Shown here: one piece after another, positions 6,724 through 15,023 of the stretch
How positions within the stretch are numbered: position 1 is the first letter of the stretch
Layout of the letters: each line of letters starts with the position of its first letter
Source of the DNA: Shewanella sp. GD04112
Lineage (GTDB): Bacteria > Pseudomonadota > Gammaproteobacteria > Enterobacterales > Shewanellaceae
Assembly: GCF_029835735.1 (NCBI RefSeq)
Contig: NZ_JAOEAL010000002.1
Location: 124,001 to 188,000, forward strand
Length of the DNA stretch: 64,000 nucleotides
Direction of reading: 5' to 3'
Translations under genes and position numbers: made by a program
Notes under the pieces: generated by a model
The model's input: only the letters and a program-made list of their open reading frames with translations
Told to the model about the DNA's origin: nothing
The model's database searches: none

Positions 6724-9356
6724 GTAACACCTGCGATATCAGTTATGGCAAAACTCCAGATTGGATGCAGCCCGTTATCTTTAAACAATTTCTGACCTAA
6801 ACTAACCTGATGAGAGCTTGTAATTTTAAGCCTAGATACGATTTCATCTACCCTTTCAGATAAGGCGTGATGAGCCTGCTTTTGAAGGCTAACATCAGAA
6901 AAATGCGCAATTGCCCCCTGCATATCGCCCAGTACATAATCTTTGAAAGACAATAATTGCCAGACATGATCGGCATCAGCAACAACCCGATAGTGCTTAC
7001 ACCATATACACGCCATAAAATCACCGCACCTGTTGATTTCACCAGAAGCTAATATCCTGTTTTGCTTTGCATAACGGTGCGCTTCTTTAGAGCCTCTCTC
7101 TGCGTTACATCCTCCTAACGGGGTTAGCTGAGTATCGGAATCGTACTCAGTAACAATTACGATGTTAGAAGATAACTCTTTTCCAATAAAGTACTGTTCC
7201 ATAATCTTCGCTGCATCGCTTAGATTTGCTTTTAAAGATGCTTCATTTACTCGTTGATAATTTTTGATAAAGGTCGGGTATGAATGTTTAAAAGCATCTT
7301 TATATCTTCTAAAATCTTTTGAAAATTGAAGATAGACTTCATTAGTACCAGTTTTTCTGAGTTTTGCGGAGTTATATTTTACAGAGCACCCAAGACTCTT
7401 AAGAAGAGTAGCTATTCTAGATACAATTCCGTTGTAATCTATAATATTCAGTTGACCTAGCTTTTCATAAATGAATAGGAACCTTGAGTTATCATACGCA
7501 CTATACTTGCTCCTTATAGAGTTTGTTAAGGTATCCCGTATCGTTAGGAAATCATGAATTGCTGATCGTGATGATTTATAGTCAAATTTAAAGTTGTCTG
7601 TTTGATAGTTTTTGCGCGGCTTTTGGAGAAGTATTGTTATAGGGCGATTGCTGGTAGGTATGTCAACCTGTTGGATATCCGAACATTCTAGTTTAGCTAT
7701 TGCAGATGTATTCCAACACGTCTTTATTTGAATTCTAGCAAAGTGCATTGCTAACCTGTCCTGTAATGGCCAGTCATGTTTTAAAATTCCCTTTTCTATA
7801 TGAAACGCCAGCTCCCGTACTTCCTCTAAGTTATATGTATCACCACTTGTCATCCTCAAAGCATGCACTGTATGCTTATTACTAGTTACCCGATAAGCAT
7901 TGATAAATTTTTGAGCAGTGATTCCGCACAGCCATCTTACCGCAGAAATATAGCTTTCAGCAGTTCGTCTTGACAGCGATTTAGCAAGAACATCCGCTTG
8001 TATTCTGGATAAAACATCAAGCTGGATATTACCGTCATTCACAGATAGAAAACTCAAACCGAGTCCTTTTATCGCATCTCGATTACAATATTTTGAGATG
8101 ATTTTGATTAGTATTGCAAAGCGACTATAAAGCGTTTCAGCTCCATAGTTTTTCTGATTTAGAAGTTCGGTTTCCTCTTGATGAATCGAAATAATTTCCT
8201 CTCTAAGCTTTAAACAAATTTCAGAAATGGAAGATATATCAATTGTCTTAACTCTTCCGGATTTTTCATTTTCAAGGCCTATAATATCTTGGAATAATAT
8301 TCGCTGATTTACTTCCACCCCAGCATAGTGCTCATACAGATTTGCAGCCGCTGTAGCTTCATATTGCTTGTAGTATCGAAAAATTTCTTTCAGTGGGCGA
8401 TACCCATTCAATGCCAAGGCATCCAGCCCCATTTCCATAAACTGCTTTTTAAAATGATTGTCTTTCTGGACAAATTTTAAAATTGTTCTTATGGAGCACG
8501 ACAACCGTCCCTTTAACCCACCTAAGCAATGCCCATACTCACCTGAATAGTAAGTATTTCCAGTGAGCGCCGTTATCTGGGCCAATGCAACTGTTGATAT
8601 GGAATGAAGTTCAGTAACATCCAGTCTTAGCCCGCCAACTATCAACTTATGTCTAGTGAAAAGATCTGGATATACCGCTTCAATAAAAGATCTTAGCTGC
8701 GATCGTACGGCTATAACTCTATGTTTTTTAATGCCCGCTTCAGCAAGACTTTGCTCATCAAGGACGGATTCGAGCAGTGCTGCAAGATCTGAATTCTCAT
8801 CTGACGCAAAAACTTTGACAATACTAACAACTTGTTGAACAACTGCGATTTTGGTAGCTTTTGATAAGGCCTCTGAGTCAATGAATTTCGTGATTGCATT
8901 TTTGACATCATCTCCAAGCTGCTCAGATTTTACGTAGATATCCAATAAACTAACCGAGGTACTGTGAACCAATGCAGTCGTTGGTTTACCTTCATAAATC
9001 TCTGGATAAGTTAGTTTGCTAAGGAAGTCCATTGCTCGACTGAAAGCAATGGCTTTCTGCTTATCTAAATTTCTAAATGCCCTGACTTCTATAAAACACC
9101 AATATTTTTTATTACTGAGCGCTTCAACTCCATGCTCTTTAAGGTTAATAAGCTGTTCTGAACATGCCTCAGGCCAGAACTTCATGCCCTGTATAATTCC
9201 TGCACGGTAACTATTCAGTGTTGTCTTGTTAGCTTTAACTGAACCACTTGCAATTCCATTTTGAATTTCAAAAAAGTTCCGCTCTAGCACTGGGGAGAGG
9301 TCGCAAAGCATTTGCCTAGGCATCATTCCCCCTAAGTAAGTGCTGGTAATCGTCAA
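6720..9356 (-). CDS. Large tyrosine-recombinase-fold protein (tfp/TnpB-like)
   Basis: This 878-residue protein is the middle of three recombinase-like genes. The C-terminal half aligns in layout with tyrosine recombinases (a core-binding-like helical region about 400-520, and a catalytic-like region with KLECSDIQ and LRKTGTNEVY). The canonical HxxR box is not obvious, so it may be catalytically inactive. The last 150 residues contain CGDFMACIWCKHYRVV, a Cys/His motif also typical of Tn554 TnpB-like proteins. It overlaps the upstream intA gene by up to 41 nt; the nearer ATG at 9326 is an alternative start. In SEs the tfp gene sits in this position. The role is presumably structural, in synapsis or strand choice. 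Confidence 0.7.
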   Translation of the reverse strand: MTITSTYLGGMMPRQMLCDLSPVLERNFFEIQNGIASGSVKANKTTLNSYRAGIIQGMKFWPEACSEQLINLKEHGVEALSNKKYWCFIEVRAFRNLDKQKAIAFSRAMDFLSKLTYPEIYEGKPTTALVHSTSVSLLDIYVKSEQLGDDVKNAITKFIDSEALSKATKIAVVQQVVSIVKVFASDENSDLAALLESVLDEQSLAEAGIKKHRVIAVRSQLRSFIEAVYPDLFTRHKLIVGGLRLDVTELHSISTVALAQITALTGNTYYSGEYGHCLGGLKGRLSCSIRTILKFVQKDNHFKKQFMEMGLDALALNGYRPLKEIFRYYKQYEATAAANLYEHYAGVEVNQRILFQDIIGLENEKSGRVKTIDISSISEICLKLREEIISIHQEETELLNQKNYGAETLYSRFAILIKIISKYCNRDAIKGLGLSFLSVNDGNIQLDVLSRIQADVLAKSLSRRTAESYISAVRWLCGITAQKFINAYRVTSNKHTVHALRMTSGDTYNLEEVRELAFHIEKGILKHDWPLQDRLAMHFARIQIKTCWNTSAIAKLECSDIQQVDIPTSNRPITILLQKPRKNYQTDNFKFDYKSSRSAIHDFLTIRDTLTNSIRSKYSAYDNSRFLFIYEKLGQLNIIDYNGIVSRIATLLKSLGCSVKYNSAKLRKTGTNEVYLQFSKDFRRYKDAFKHSYPTFIKNYQRVNEASLKANLSDAAKIMEQYFIGKELSSNIVIVTEYDSDTQLTPLGGCNAERGSKEAHRYAKQNRILASGEINRCGDFMACIWCKHYRVVADADHVWQLLSFKDYVLGDMQGAIAHFSDVSLQKQAHHALSERVDEIVSRLKITSSHQVSLGQKLFKDNGLHPIWSFAITDIAGVT

Positions 9357-10701
9357 CTAATCGAGCATCAATACCATCGAAGATAGTGTCTGACCAACCT
9401 TTCATTTCACTATCAAAGGTGACTGCTCGAGCAAAGTTTAAATACTTCCTGGTCGTTGAGAAATTTGAGTGACCAAGTAACGCCATCAACTTAAACTCTA
9501 TGAATCCCGGCTCTAAGCCTTTGTCGAGCATATATTTTGCAAGATTGGTTGCGTATGTTGAACGTAAATCATGAAAGCTCCGCTCCAGAACACAACCTGA
9601 GCGTGACAGCTCTTTACGTGCAAAAATAGCAGTATTGCTAACAGACTTTTCAGAAATTCCTGTTCCAGATCGGTTAAGAAATAGCGGCTTATCGTGCTGA
9701 GTGCCATTGTTAACTTCCCATTTCATAACTCTGTGCATTCGTTCTGCACAATTTTTGTAGCGCCATAATCGCTGCATCAATGTTCGAGGGATTAATATCT
9801 GGCGCTCTTTATTACCCTTTCCAGTGATGGTTGCATGGTATGAAGCCACATCAATTACGGATGGATCAATTACATGGGAATCCAGAAACTGTGCAATTTC
9901 AAAGGCTCTCATTCCAGTAAATAGAGCCAAATCCACCCATAAACGCCTTGCCGAAGACTTCAAGTACTTAGTATTAAATAGAGAACAAAGCTCGTCATGG
10001 GTATAAGGTGACAATTGATCGCTGGGTAATGACTTTTGCCGGTATTTTCTCGGGATAGTTAGGTCGGATGTTTGAACAGTTAATCCAGGTGATCGATGGC
10101 TTATAAAAAATACTGAGTTAATATTTGAATGCTCATTACTACGCTTGATATGCAACTGCTGATACTCAAAAGGTAGTTTTTCGATAGTCCCTCTACGATG
10201 TGCCCACTCGTAAAACTGTCTAACATGTGTCATATACAAATTGGCGCTATCGCGGCCTAAAGATTTTGCTTGGATCAAATCGATTAGAGATTTTCTAAAT
10301 CGATAAACAGGAAGCCAATACTTGGCTCGCTGTGTCGATGCTTGAGCGGTAACCTGACGCCAATCAACGTTTTCTTCTGCCAGCCAACTCAGAAAAATAC
10401 ATAACGAGTTAGCTATTGATTGCAGCGTCTTGACAGAGACACCACCTAATGAGTTCGACCTGGCAGCCCGTTTAGGAGCGCGGTACAGCCCTTTATAGCG
10501 ATGCTCCAGATACAAATTCATTTCCAGTGCATCAAATTGGCGTCCACTCGACCAGATAAGAGGAAAATTATCTACCCAGTGGTCATCTCGGTACTCAATG
10601 GCTCTTATCCCATGCTCGTCAATTTCACCAGAGAACACCGGCAATGTCCCCACGTTAAATTTCAGTCTATATATACCTAGATTCTTTTTTTGCATCATCA
10701 C
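9316..10701 (-). CDS. Tyrosine recombinase (intA/TnpA-like)
   Basis: This 461-residue site-specific recombinase looks complete. The core-binding SAM-like domain spans about residues 90-190. The catalytic domain has the first Arg in LFTGMRAFEIAQ, the Lys-containing TGKGNKERQILIP hairpin, the HxxR box in SFHDLRSTYATN, the second His in LMALLGHSNFSTT and the nucleophile Tyr in RKYLNFA. It is the first gene of the four-gene operon and lies next to the proposed attachment sites. The start is GTG 10701 or one of the two ATGs directly after it. The 5' end overlaps the first TGCATC-type site, so IntA could repress its own gene by binding there (inference). Confidence 0.88.
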   Translation of the reverse strand: MMMQKKNLGIYRLKFNVGTLPVFSGEIDEHGIRAIEYRDDHWVDNFPLIWSSGRQFDALEMNLYLEHRYKGLYRAPKRAARSNSLGGVSVKTLQSIANSLCIFLSWLAEENVDWRQVTAQASTQRAKYWLPVYRFRKSLIDLIQAKSLGRDSANLYMTHVRQFYEWAHRRGTIEKLPFEYQQLHIKRSNEHSNINSVFFISHRSPGLTVQTSDLTIPRKYRQKSLPSDQLSPYTHDELCSLFNTKYLKSSARRLWVDLALFTGMRAFEIAQFLDSHVIDPSVIDVASYHATITGKGNKERQILIPRTLMQRLWRYKNCAERMHRVMKWEVNNGTQHDKPLFLNRSGTGISEKSVSNTAIFARKELSRSGCVLERSFHDLRSTYATNLAKYMLDKGLEPGFIEFKLMALLGHSNFSTTRKYLNFARAVTFDSEMKGWSDTIFDGIDARLVDDYQHLLRGNDA

Positions 10702-10833
10702 CTATGACATAGAGCAGTTAGCGAACAAAAAAGCTTCTGAGTAATTTTATTTTGCATCAAAAGCGATGAAACAACTTTAGCTTGACATTTAATCAGGATC
10801 AACAGATTATTTATGCATCATCGGCTATGAACA
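10691..10833. repeat. Three evenly spaced recombinase-site-like repeats (candidate element end)
   Basis: Three copies of a 20-bp motif start at 10691 (TGCATCATCACCTATGACAT), 10753 (TGCATCAAAAGCGATGAAAC) and 10814 (TGCATCATCGGCTATGAACA). Each has short inverted arms (TCAT...ATGA or ATCA...TGAT-like) around a 5-6 nt centre, the form of a tyrosine-recombinase core site. Spacing is 62 and 61 bp. They lie between the intA start and the defence operon, where the end of the integrative element is expected. Which copy is the true attachment core is unknown. The 3'-most copy sits only 10 bp before the first defence gene. Confidence 0.55.
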
Positions 10834-10842
10834 GGAAAAGGT

Positions 10843-11436
10843 GTGAGACTTAAACAGATCGCAACCATCAATGCAGGCTACCCATTTCGAGGAAAAATCC
10901 CTGAAGTGCCTGGCTCTGCTATGGTCGCGGTTCAGATGAAGGATGTTTCGCTAACCGAAGGGATTCGCTGGTCAGACTGTTTGGAAACAGAGTTAACCGG
11001 CAAGCGTGAACCCGACTACCTCACCACAGGTGATATTTTAGTGGCCGCGCGAGGCAGCCATAACTACGCCGTACAGGTGGATCAGGCACTGGCTACCATA
11101 GGTAAGCAGGCTGTTGCTGCACCACATTTTTTTGTGATTAGCCTTAAAAAGAAAGACATCCTGCCTGAGTTTTTAGTGTGGTTACTGAATCAGACCCCAG
11201 CTCAGCGCTATTTTGAGCAGAATGCCGAAGGCACCTTAACAAAAAGCATTCGTCGCAGTGTGCTCGAAGATGTTCCTGTGGTTGTTCCACCGCTGGCAAA
11301 GCAGCGAGCAATTATTTCGATGGCGGCTACGCTACGTGACGAACATAAACTGATACAAAAATTAGTGAGCAATGGCGAACGAATGATGAGTGCTATCGCT
11401 AAAGACCTATTCGAAAACAAGGAGGTAAGCCCATGA
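10843..11436 (+). CDS. Half-size HsdS-like specificity protein
   Basis: This 197-residue protein resembles one half of a type I restriction specificity subunit: one target-recognition-domain-like region (about 1-150, with ...DILVAARGSHNYA...), then a conserved-region helix with VPPLAKQRAIISMAATLRDE. A canonical HsdS has two such halves, so this could act as a dimer or modulate the full-length HsdS encoded at 13788. The start is GTG, with AGGAAAAG just upstream; no in-frame ATG precedes it. It is the first gene of the defence operon and overlaps the DinD gene by 4 nt. Its closeness to the candidate attachment site raises the possibility that its native promoter was displaced. Confidence 0.75.
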   Translation: MRLKQIATINAGYPFRGKIPEVPGSAMVAVQMKDVSLTEGIRWSDCLETELTGKREPDYLTTGDILVAARGSHNYAVQVDQALATIGKQAVAAPHFFVISLKKKDILPEFLVWLLNQTPAQRYFEQNAEGTLTKSIRRSVLEDVPVVVPPLAKQRAIISMAATLRDEHKLIQKLVSNGERMMSAIAKDLFENKEVSP

Positions 11437-12275
11437 GTGACCAGCATCAATTATTCGAACAACTCAAGCTAATTGACGAAAATGGAATGGAATTTTGGTC
11501 AGCAAGATCAATTTCTAAGCTATTAGGCTATTCCGAGTATCGACACTTCCAACCCGTAATCACAAAAGCAAAAGAAGCTTGTATAAATAGCGAACACGCC
11601 ATAGAAGACCATTTCGAGGACGTACTCGCAATGGTCGCCATCGGCTCAGGAGCACAGCGAGAATTGCCTGATATCAAACTGTCTCGCTATGCCTGCTATC
11701 TGGTTGTGCAAAATGGTGATCCAACAAAACCTGTGATCGCCGCAGGCCAAACCTACTTTGCGGTACAAACTCGGCGACAAGAGTTGGCCGATGATCAGGC
11801 TTTCCAGCAACTTAAGGAAGAGCAGAAGCGACTTTTTCTGCGTAATGAGCTTAAAGAACATAACAAGCAGCTTGTAGAAGCTGCACAGCAAGCCGGGGTT
11901 GAGACAAATCTCGATTTCGCAATCTTCCAAAACCACGGTTACAAAGGCTTATATGGTGGATTAGATCAAAAAGCTATCCACGCTCGAAAAGGACTAAAGA
12001 AAAGCCAAAAGATTCTCGACCACATGGGATCGACCGAGCTGGCAGCTAATCTTTTCCGAGCAACCCAGGCAGAAGAAAAACTCCGCCGCGATAATGTCCA
12101 AAACAAACAGCAGGCAAACCAAACCCACTATGAAGTCGGCCAGAAGGTTCGCCAAACCATTGCTGAACTGGGCGGCACTATGCCTGAAAACCTGCCCGCA
12201 CCAGAGAAAAGCATCAAACAACTAGAGTCGGCAGCAAAGAAGTTGAGCGACAATAACGACCAGGACACGAAATAA
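11433..12275 (+). CDS. dinD: DNA damage-inducible protein D (DinD)
   Basis: This 280-residue protein matches the DinD family. It has an N-terminal BRO/KilA-N-like domain (GMEFWSARSISKLLGYSEYRHF, about 17-38), the conserved DIKLSRYACYLVVQNGDPTKPVIAAGQTYFA block (about 80-110) and a C-terminal helical half. In E. coli DinD is SOS-induced and inhibits RecA-mediated strand exchange. Here it sits inside a type I restriction operon, overlapping the genes on both sides (4 nt and 1 nt), so it is co-translated with the modification subunit. It may protect host DNA or signal damage when restriction fires (inference). Confidence 0.9.
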   Translation: MSDQHQLFEQLKLIDENGMEFWSARSISKLLGYSEYRHFQPVITKAKEACINSEHAIEDHFEDVLAMVAIGSGAQRELPDIKLSRYACYLVVQNGDPTKPVIAAGQTYFAVQTRRQELADDQAFQQLKEEQKRLFLRNELKEHNKQLVEAAQQAGVETNLDFAIFQNHGYKGLYGGLDQKAIHARKGLKKSQKILDHMGSTELAANLFRATQAEEKLRRDNVQNKQQANQTHYEVGQKVRQTIAELGGTMPENLPAPEKSIKQLESAAKKLSDNNDQDTK

Positions 12276-13798
12276 TGAACGATAAGATCAATCAAGACAG
12301 TATCAACAAGGCGCTATGGAATGCCTGCGATACCTTCCGAGGCACAATCAGCGCAGATACCTATAAAGACTTCATCCTCACCATGTTGTTCCTGAAATAC
12401 ATCTCCGATGTTTGGCAGGATCACTACGATGGGTACAAGGCCGAATACGGCGACGAGCCGGAGCTCATCGAAGAGATGATGAAAAATGAGCGCTTTGTAC
12501 TGCCCAAAGCAGCCAGTTTTTATGCCCTTTACGAACGTCGTCACGAACCCGGCAACGGTGAGCGTATCGACCAGGCACTTCACGCTATTGAAGAAGCTAA
12601 CGGCACCAAGCTAAAAGACGCTGGCAAGAGTGTGTTCCAAGACATCAGCTTCAACACCGATAAACTGGGTGAAGAAAAGCAAAAAAACACCATTCTGCGT
12701 CACTTGCTGGAAGACTTTGCTAAGCCTGAGCTGAACCTTAAACCAAGCCGCGTCGGTACGCTGGATGTAATTGGTAACGCCTACGAATACTTAATCAAAA
12801 ACTTTGCTGCCAGCGGTGGCCAGAAGGCCGGTGAATTTTATACCCCGCCAGAAGTCAGTGACCTGATTGCCGAACTGTTAGACCCGCAACCGGGCGACAG
12901 CATTTGCGACCCAGCTTGTGGCTCTGCTTCGCTATTAATGAAATGCGGCAGTAAGGTGCGGAAAAACCATAACAGCAAAAACTACGCGCTGTATGGGCAA
13001 GAGGCCATTGGCTCGACCTGGTCGCTGGCCAAAATGAACATGTTTTTGCATGGGGAAGATAACCACAAAATTGAATGGGGCGACACCATCCGTAACCCCA
13101 AGTTGCTCGACAAAAATGGCGATCTGATCCTGTTTGATATCGTTACGGCCAACCCACCGTTCAGTCTGGATAAATGGGGCCATGACGAAGCCGAACACGA
13201 CAAGTTCAGCCGCTTCCGCCGTGGTGTACCGCCGAAAACCAAAGGTGACTACGCCTTTATCCTGCACATGATTGAAACACTGAAGCCCAAGTCAGGTCGT
13301 ATGGGTGTAGTGGTTCCACATGGCGTACTGTTCCGAGGTTCAAGCGAAGGTAAAATTCGCCAGCAACTAATTGACGAAAACCTGCTCGATGCCGTGATTG
13401 GTCTGCCAGAGAAGTTGTTTTACGGCACAGGTATTCCAGCGGCAATCCTGCTCTTTAAGAAAAATAAGAACGACGATAACGTCATGTTTATTGACGCCAG
13501 CCGCGACTTCAAAGCCGGTAAAAACCAGAACCTGCTTACCGAAGAGAATATCGCCAAGATTGTAGCTACCTACCACTCTGGCAAAGACGTAGACAAATAT
13601 GCTTATGTCGCAAGCATCAATGAGATAAAAGAGAACGACTACAACCTGAACATACCCCGCTATGTCGATACTTTTGAAGAAGAGGAAGAGATCGACCTGA
13701 TGGCGGTACGAGGTGAACGAGAACAACTTAAAGCGCAACTGACTGAGCTGGAAACCGAGATGGCCAAGTATCTTGAGGAGCTGGGTTATGGTGCCTAA
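12275..13798 (+). CDS. hsdM: Type I restriction-modification methyltransferase subunit
   Basis: This N6-adenine DNA methyltransferase subunit modifies the recognition sequence together with HsdS. The 507-residue protein has the helical HsdM N-terminus (LWNACDTFRGTISADTYKDFIL), AGEFYTPPEVSDLIAELLDP near residue 185, the SAM-binding motif I DPACGSASLL near 211 and catalytic NPPFS near 292. Length and motifs indicate an intact enzyme. It begins on the A of the DinD stop codon (1-nt overlap), and the HsdS start overlaps its 3' end by 11 nt. This is tight operon packing with a probable fixed subunit ratio. Confidence 0.96.
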   Translation: MNDKINQDSINKALWNACDTFRGTISADTYKDFILTMLFLKYISDVWQDHYDGYKAEYGDEPELIEEMMKNERFVLPKAASFYALYERRHEPGNGERIDQALHAIEEANGTKLKDAGKSVFQDISFNTDKLGEEKQKNTILRHLLEDFAKPELNLKPSRVGTLDVIGNAYEYLIKNFAASGGQKAGEFYTPPEVSDLIAELLDPQPGDSICDPACGSASLLMKCGSKVRKNHNSKNYALYGQEAIGSTWSLAKMNMFLHGEDNHKIEWGDTIRNPKLLDKNGDLILFDIVTANPPFSLDKWGHDEAEHDKFSRFRRGVPPKTKGDYAFILHMIETLKPKSGRMGVVVPHGVLFRGSSEGKIRQQLIDENLLDAVIGLPEKLFYGTGIPAAILLFKKNKNDDNVMFIDASRDFKAGKNQNLLTEENIAKIVATYHSGKDVDKYAYVASINEIKENDYNLNIPRYVDTFEEEEEIDLMAVRGEREQLKAQLTELETEMAKYLEELGYGA

Positions 13799-15002
13799 GG
13801 GTTGGGAGGTTTCGCAGTTGAAAGATTTGATAGAGGGCTCAATTAAAAACGGTTTTTCACCTAATCCTGCTGAATCAGACACAGGTTACTGGGTACTGGG
13901 GCTGGGAGCACTTGGAGAAGATGGAATTGTTGCCTCAGAAATTAAGCCTGTAGCACCACAATATAAAGTTTTGAATAATCTCCTAGAAAAAGACGATTTT
14001 TTAGTTAGTCGATCAAACACTCCAGACAAAGTCGGAAGATCTGTTCGCTTTAGAGGTGAAGTCGCAAATTGTTCATACCCAGATTTAATGATGCGCTTTC
14101 GCATAGATCAAAGAAAAGCGAATATGTCTTTTATTGAGCAACAATTAAAAAGCTCAAAAGTTAGAACATATTTTAAAAATTGCGCCGCTGGTAGTAGCAG
14201 CACAATGGTAAAAATCAATAAAGGAATTCTAGAGAAGACTCCAATACCTACGCCTCCGCTCCAGGAACAACAGAAAATCGCCCAAATCCTCTCCACTTGG
14301 GATAAGGCAATTACCACCACCGAACAGCTGCTTGCCAACAGCCAGCAGCAGAAAAAAGCCCTGATGCAACAACTGCTCACCGGCAAAAAACGCCTGCTTG
14401 ATAACAATGGAGTCAGGTTTAACAGTAATTGGCGAAAGTTAAAAATTCAGAAAATTTTTACCCCAAGCACAGAAAAAGCCGGAAATCGTCCGTATCGAGT
14501 TTATTCGGTAACAAAGGACGGACTTATTGACCAAGCAGAGTACTTCAAAAAAGCGGTCGCCAGTGAAGACACTTCAACTTATAGAGTAATTCGGAAAGGT
14601 CAGTTCATCATGAGTGGATTAAACTTCTGGATGGGATCGGCTGATGTTCACAGTAGCTCGGAACCAGTAAAAGTGTCTCCAGCATATAAGGTGTTTGATA
14701 TCTCAGACAGTGCAGATGTTTCTTTCATGAAGCACTTTGTAAGAAGCACAGTATTCCTGCGTATTTTAGTAGGCTCTTCAATAGTCGGTGCATCAGTAGT
14801 TCGTAGAAATTTCAGTCCCGATATGTTTAACAGTTGGGTTGTCGAACTACCAAATATTGAAGAACAACAAAAAATCGCCGCCGTACTTTCCAACGCCGAT
14901 CAGGAAATCTCCGCCCTGCAACAAAAGCTCAATGCCTTAAAGCAAGAAAAGAAAGCGCTGATGCAAATCTTACTTACCGGCAAGCGCCGCGTGCACTGCT
15001 AA
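13788..15002 (+). CDS. hsdS: Type I restriction-modification specificity subunit
   Basis: This is the DNA-recognition subunit of the HsdMSR complex. It has two target-recognition domains, each followed by a conserved helical region: TPPLQEQQKIAQILSTWDKA near residue 160 and LPNIEEQQKIAAVLSNADQE near 355. Each ends in a QQKKALMQQLLTGKKR or KQEKKALMQILLTGKRR helix. The duplicated near-identical spacers are the hallmark of a full-length HsdS (about 405 residues). I prefer ATG 13788 (GAGGAG 7 nt upstream) to the upstream TTG 13773. A Gabija-like pair follows 21 bp after the stop instead of hsdR. Confidence 0.94.
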   Translation: MVPKGWEVSQLKDLIEGSIKNGFSPNPAESDTGYWVLGLGALGEDGIVASEIKPVAPQYKVLNNLLEKDDFLVSRSNTPDKVGRSVRFRGEVANCSYPDLMMRFRIDQRKANMSFIEQQLKSSKVRTYFKNCAAGSSSTMVKINKGILEKTPIPTPPLQEQQKIAQILSTWDKAITTTEQLLANSQQQKKALMQQLLTGKKRLLDNNGVRFNSNWRKLKIQKIFTPSTEKAGNRPYRVYSVTKDGLIDQAEYFKKAVASEDTSTYRVIRKGQFIMSGLNFWMGSADVHSSSEPVKVSPAYKVFDISDSADVSFMKHFVRSTVFLRILVGSSIVGASVVRRNFSPDMFNSWVVELPNIEEQQKIAAVLSNADQEISALQQKLNALKQEKKALMQILLTGKRRVHC

Positions 15003-15023
15003 TTAGTTGACTTAAGGAAAATC

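Noticed and set aside
12935..13267. Minus-strand frames inside hsdM and other large genes
   Set aside because: They are shadows of well-identified plus-strand genes with overlapping motifs and no independent support.
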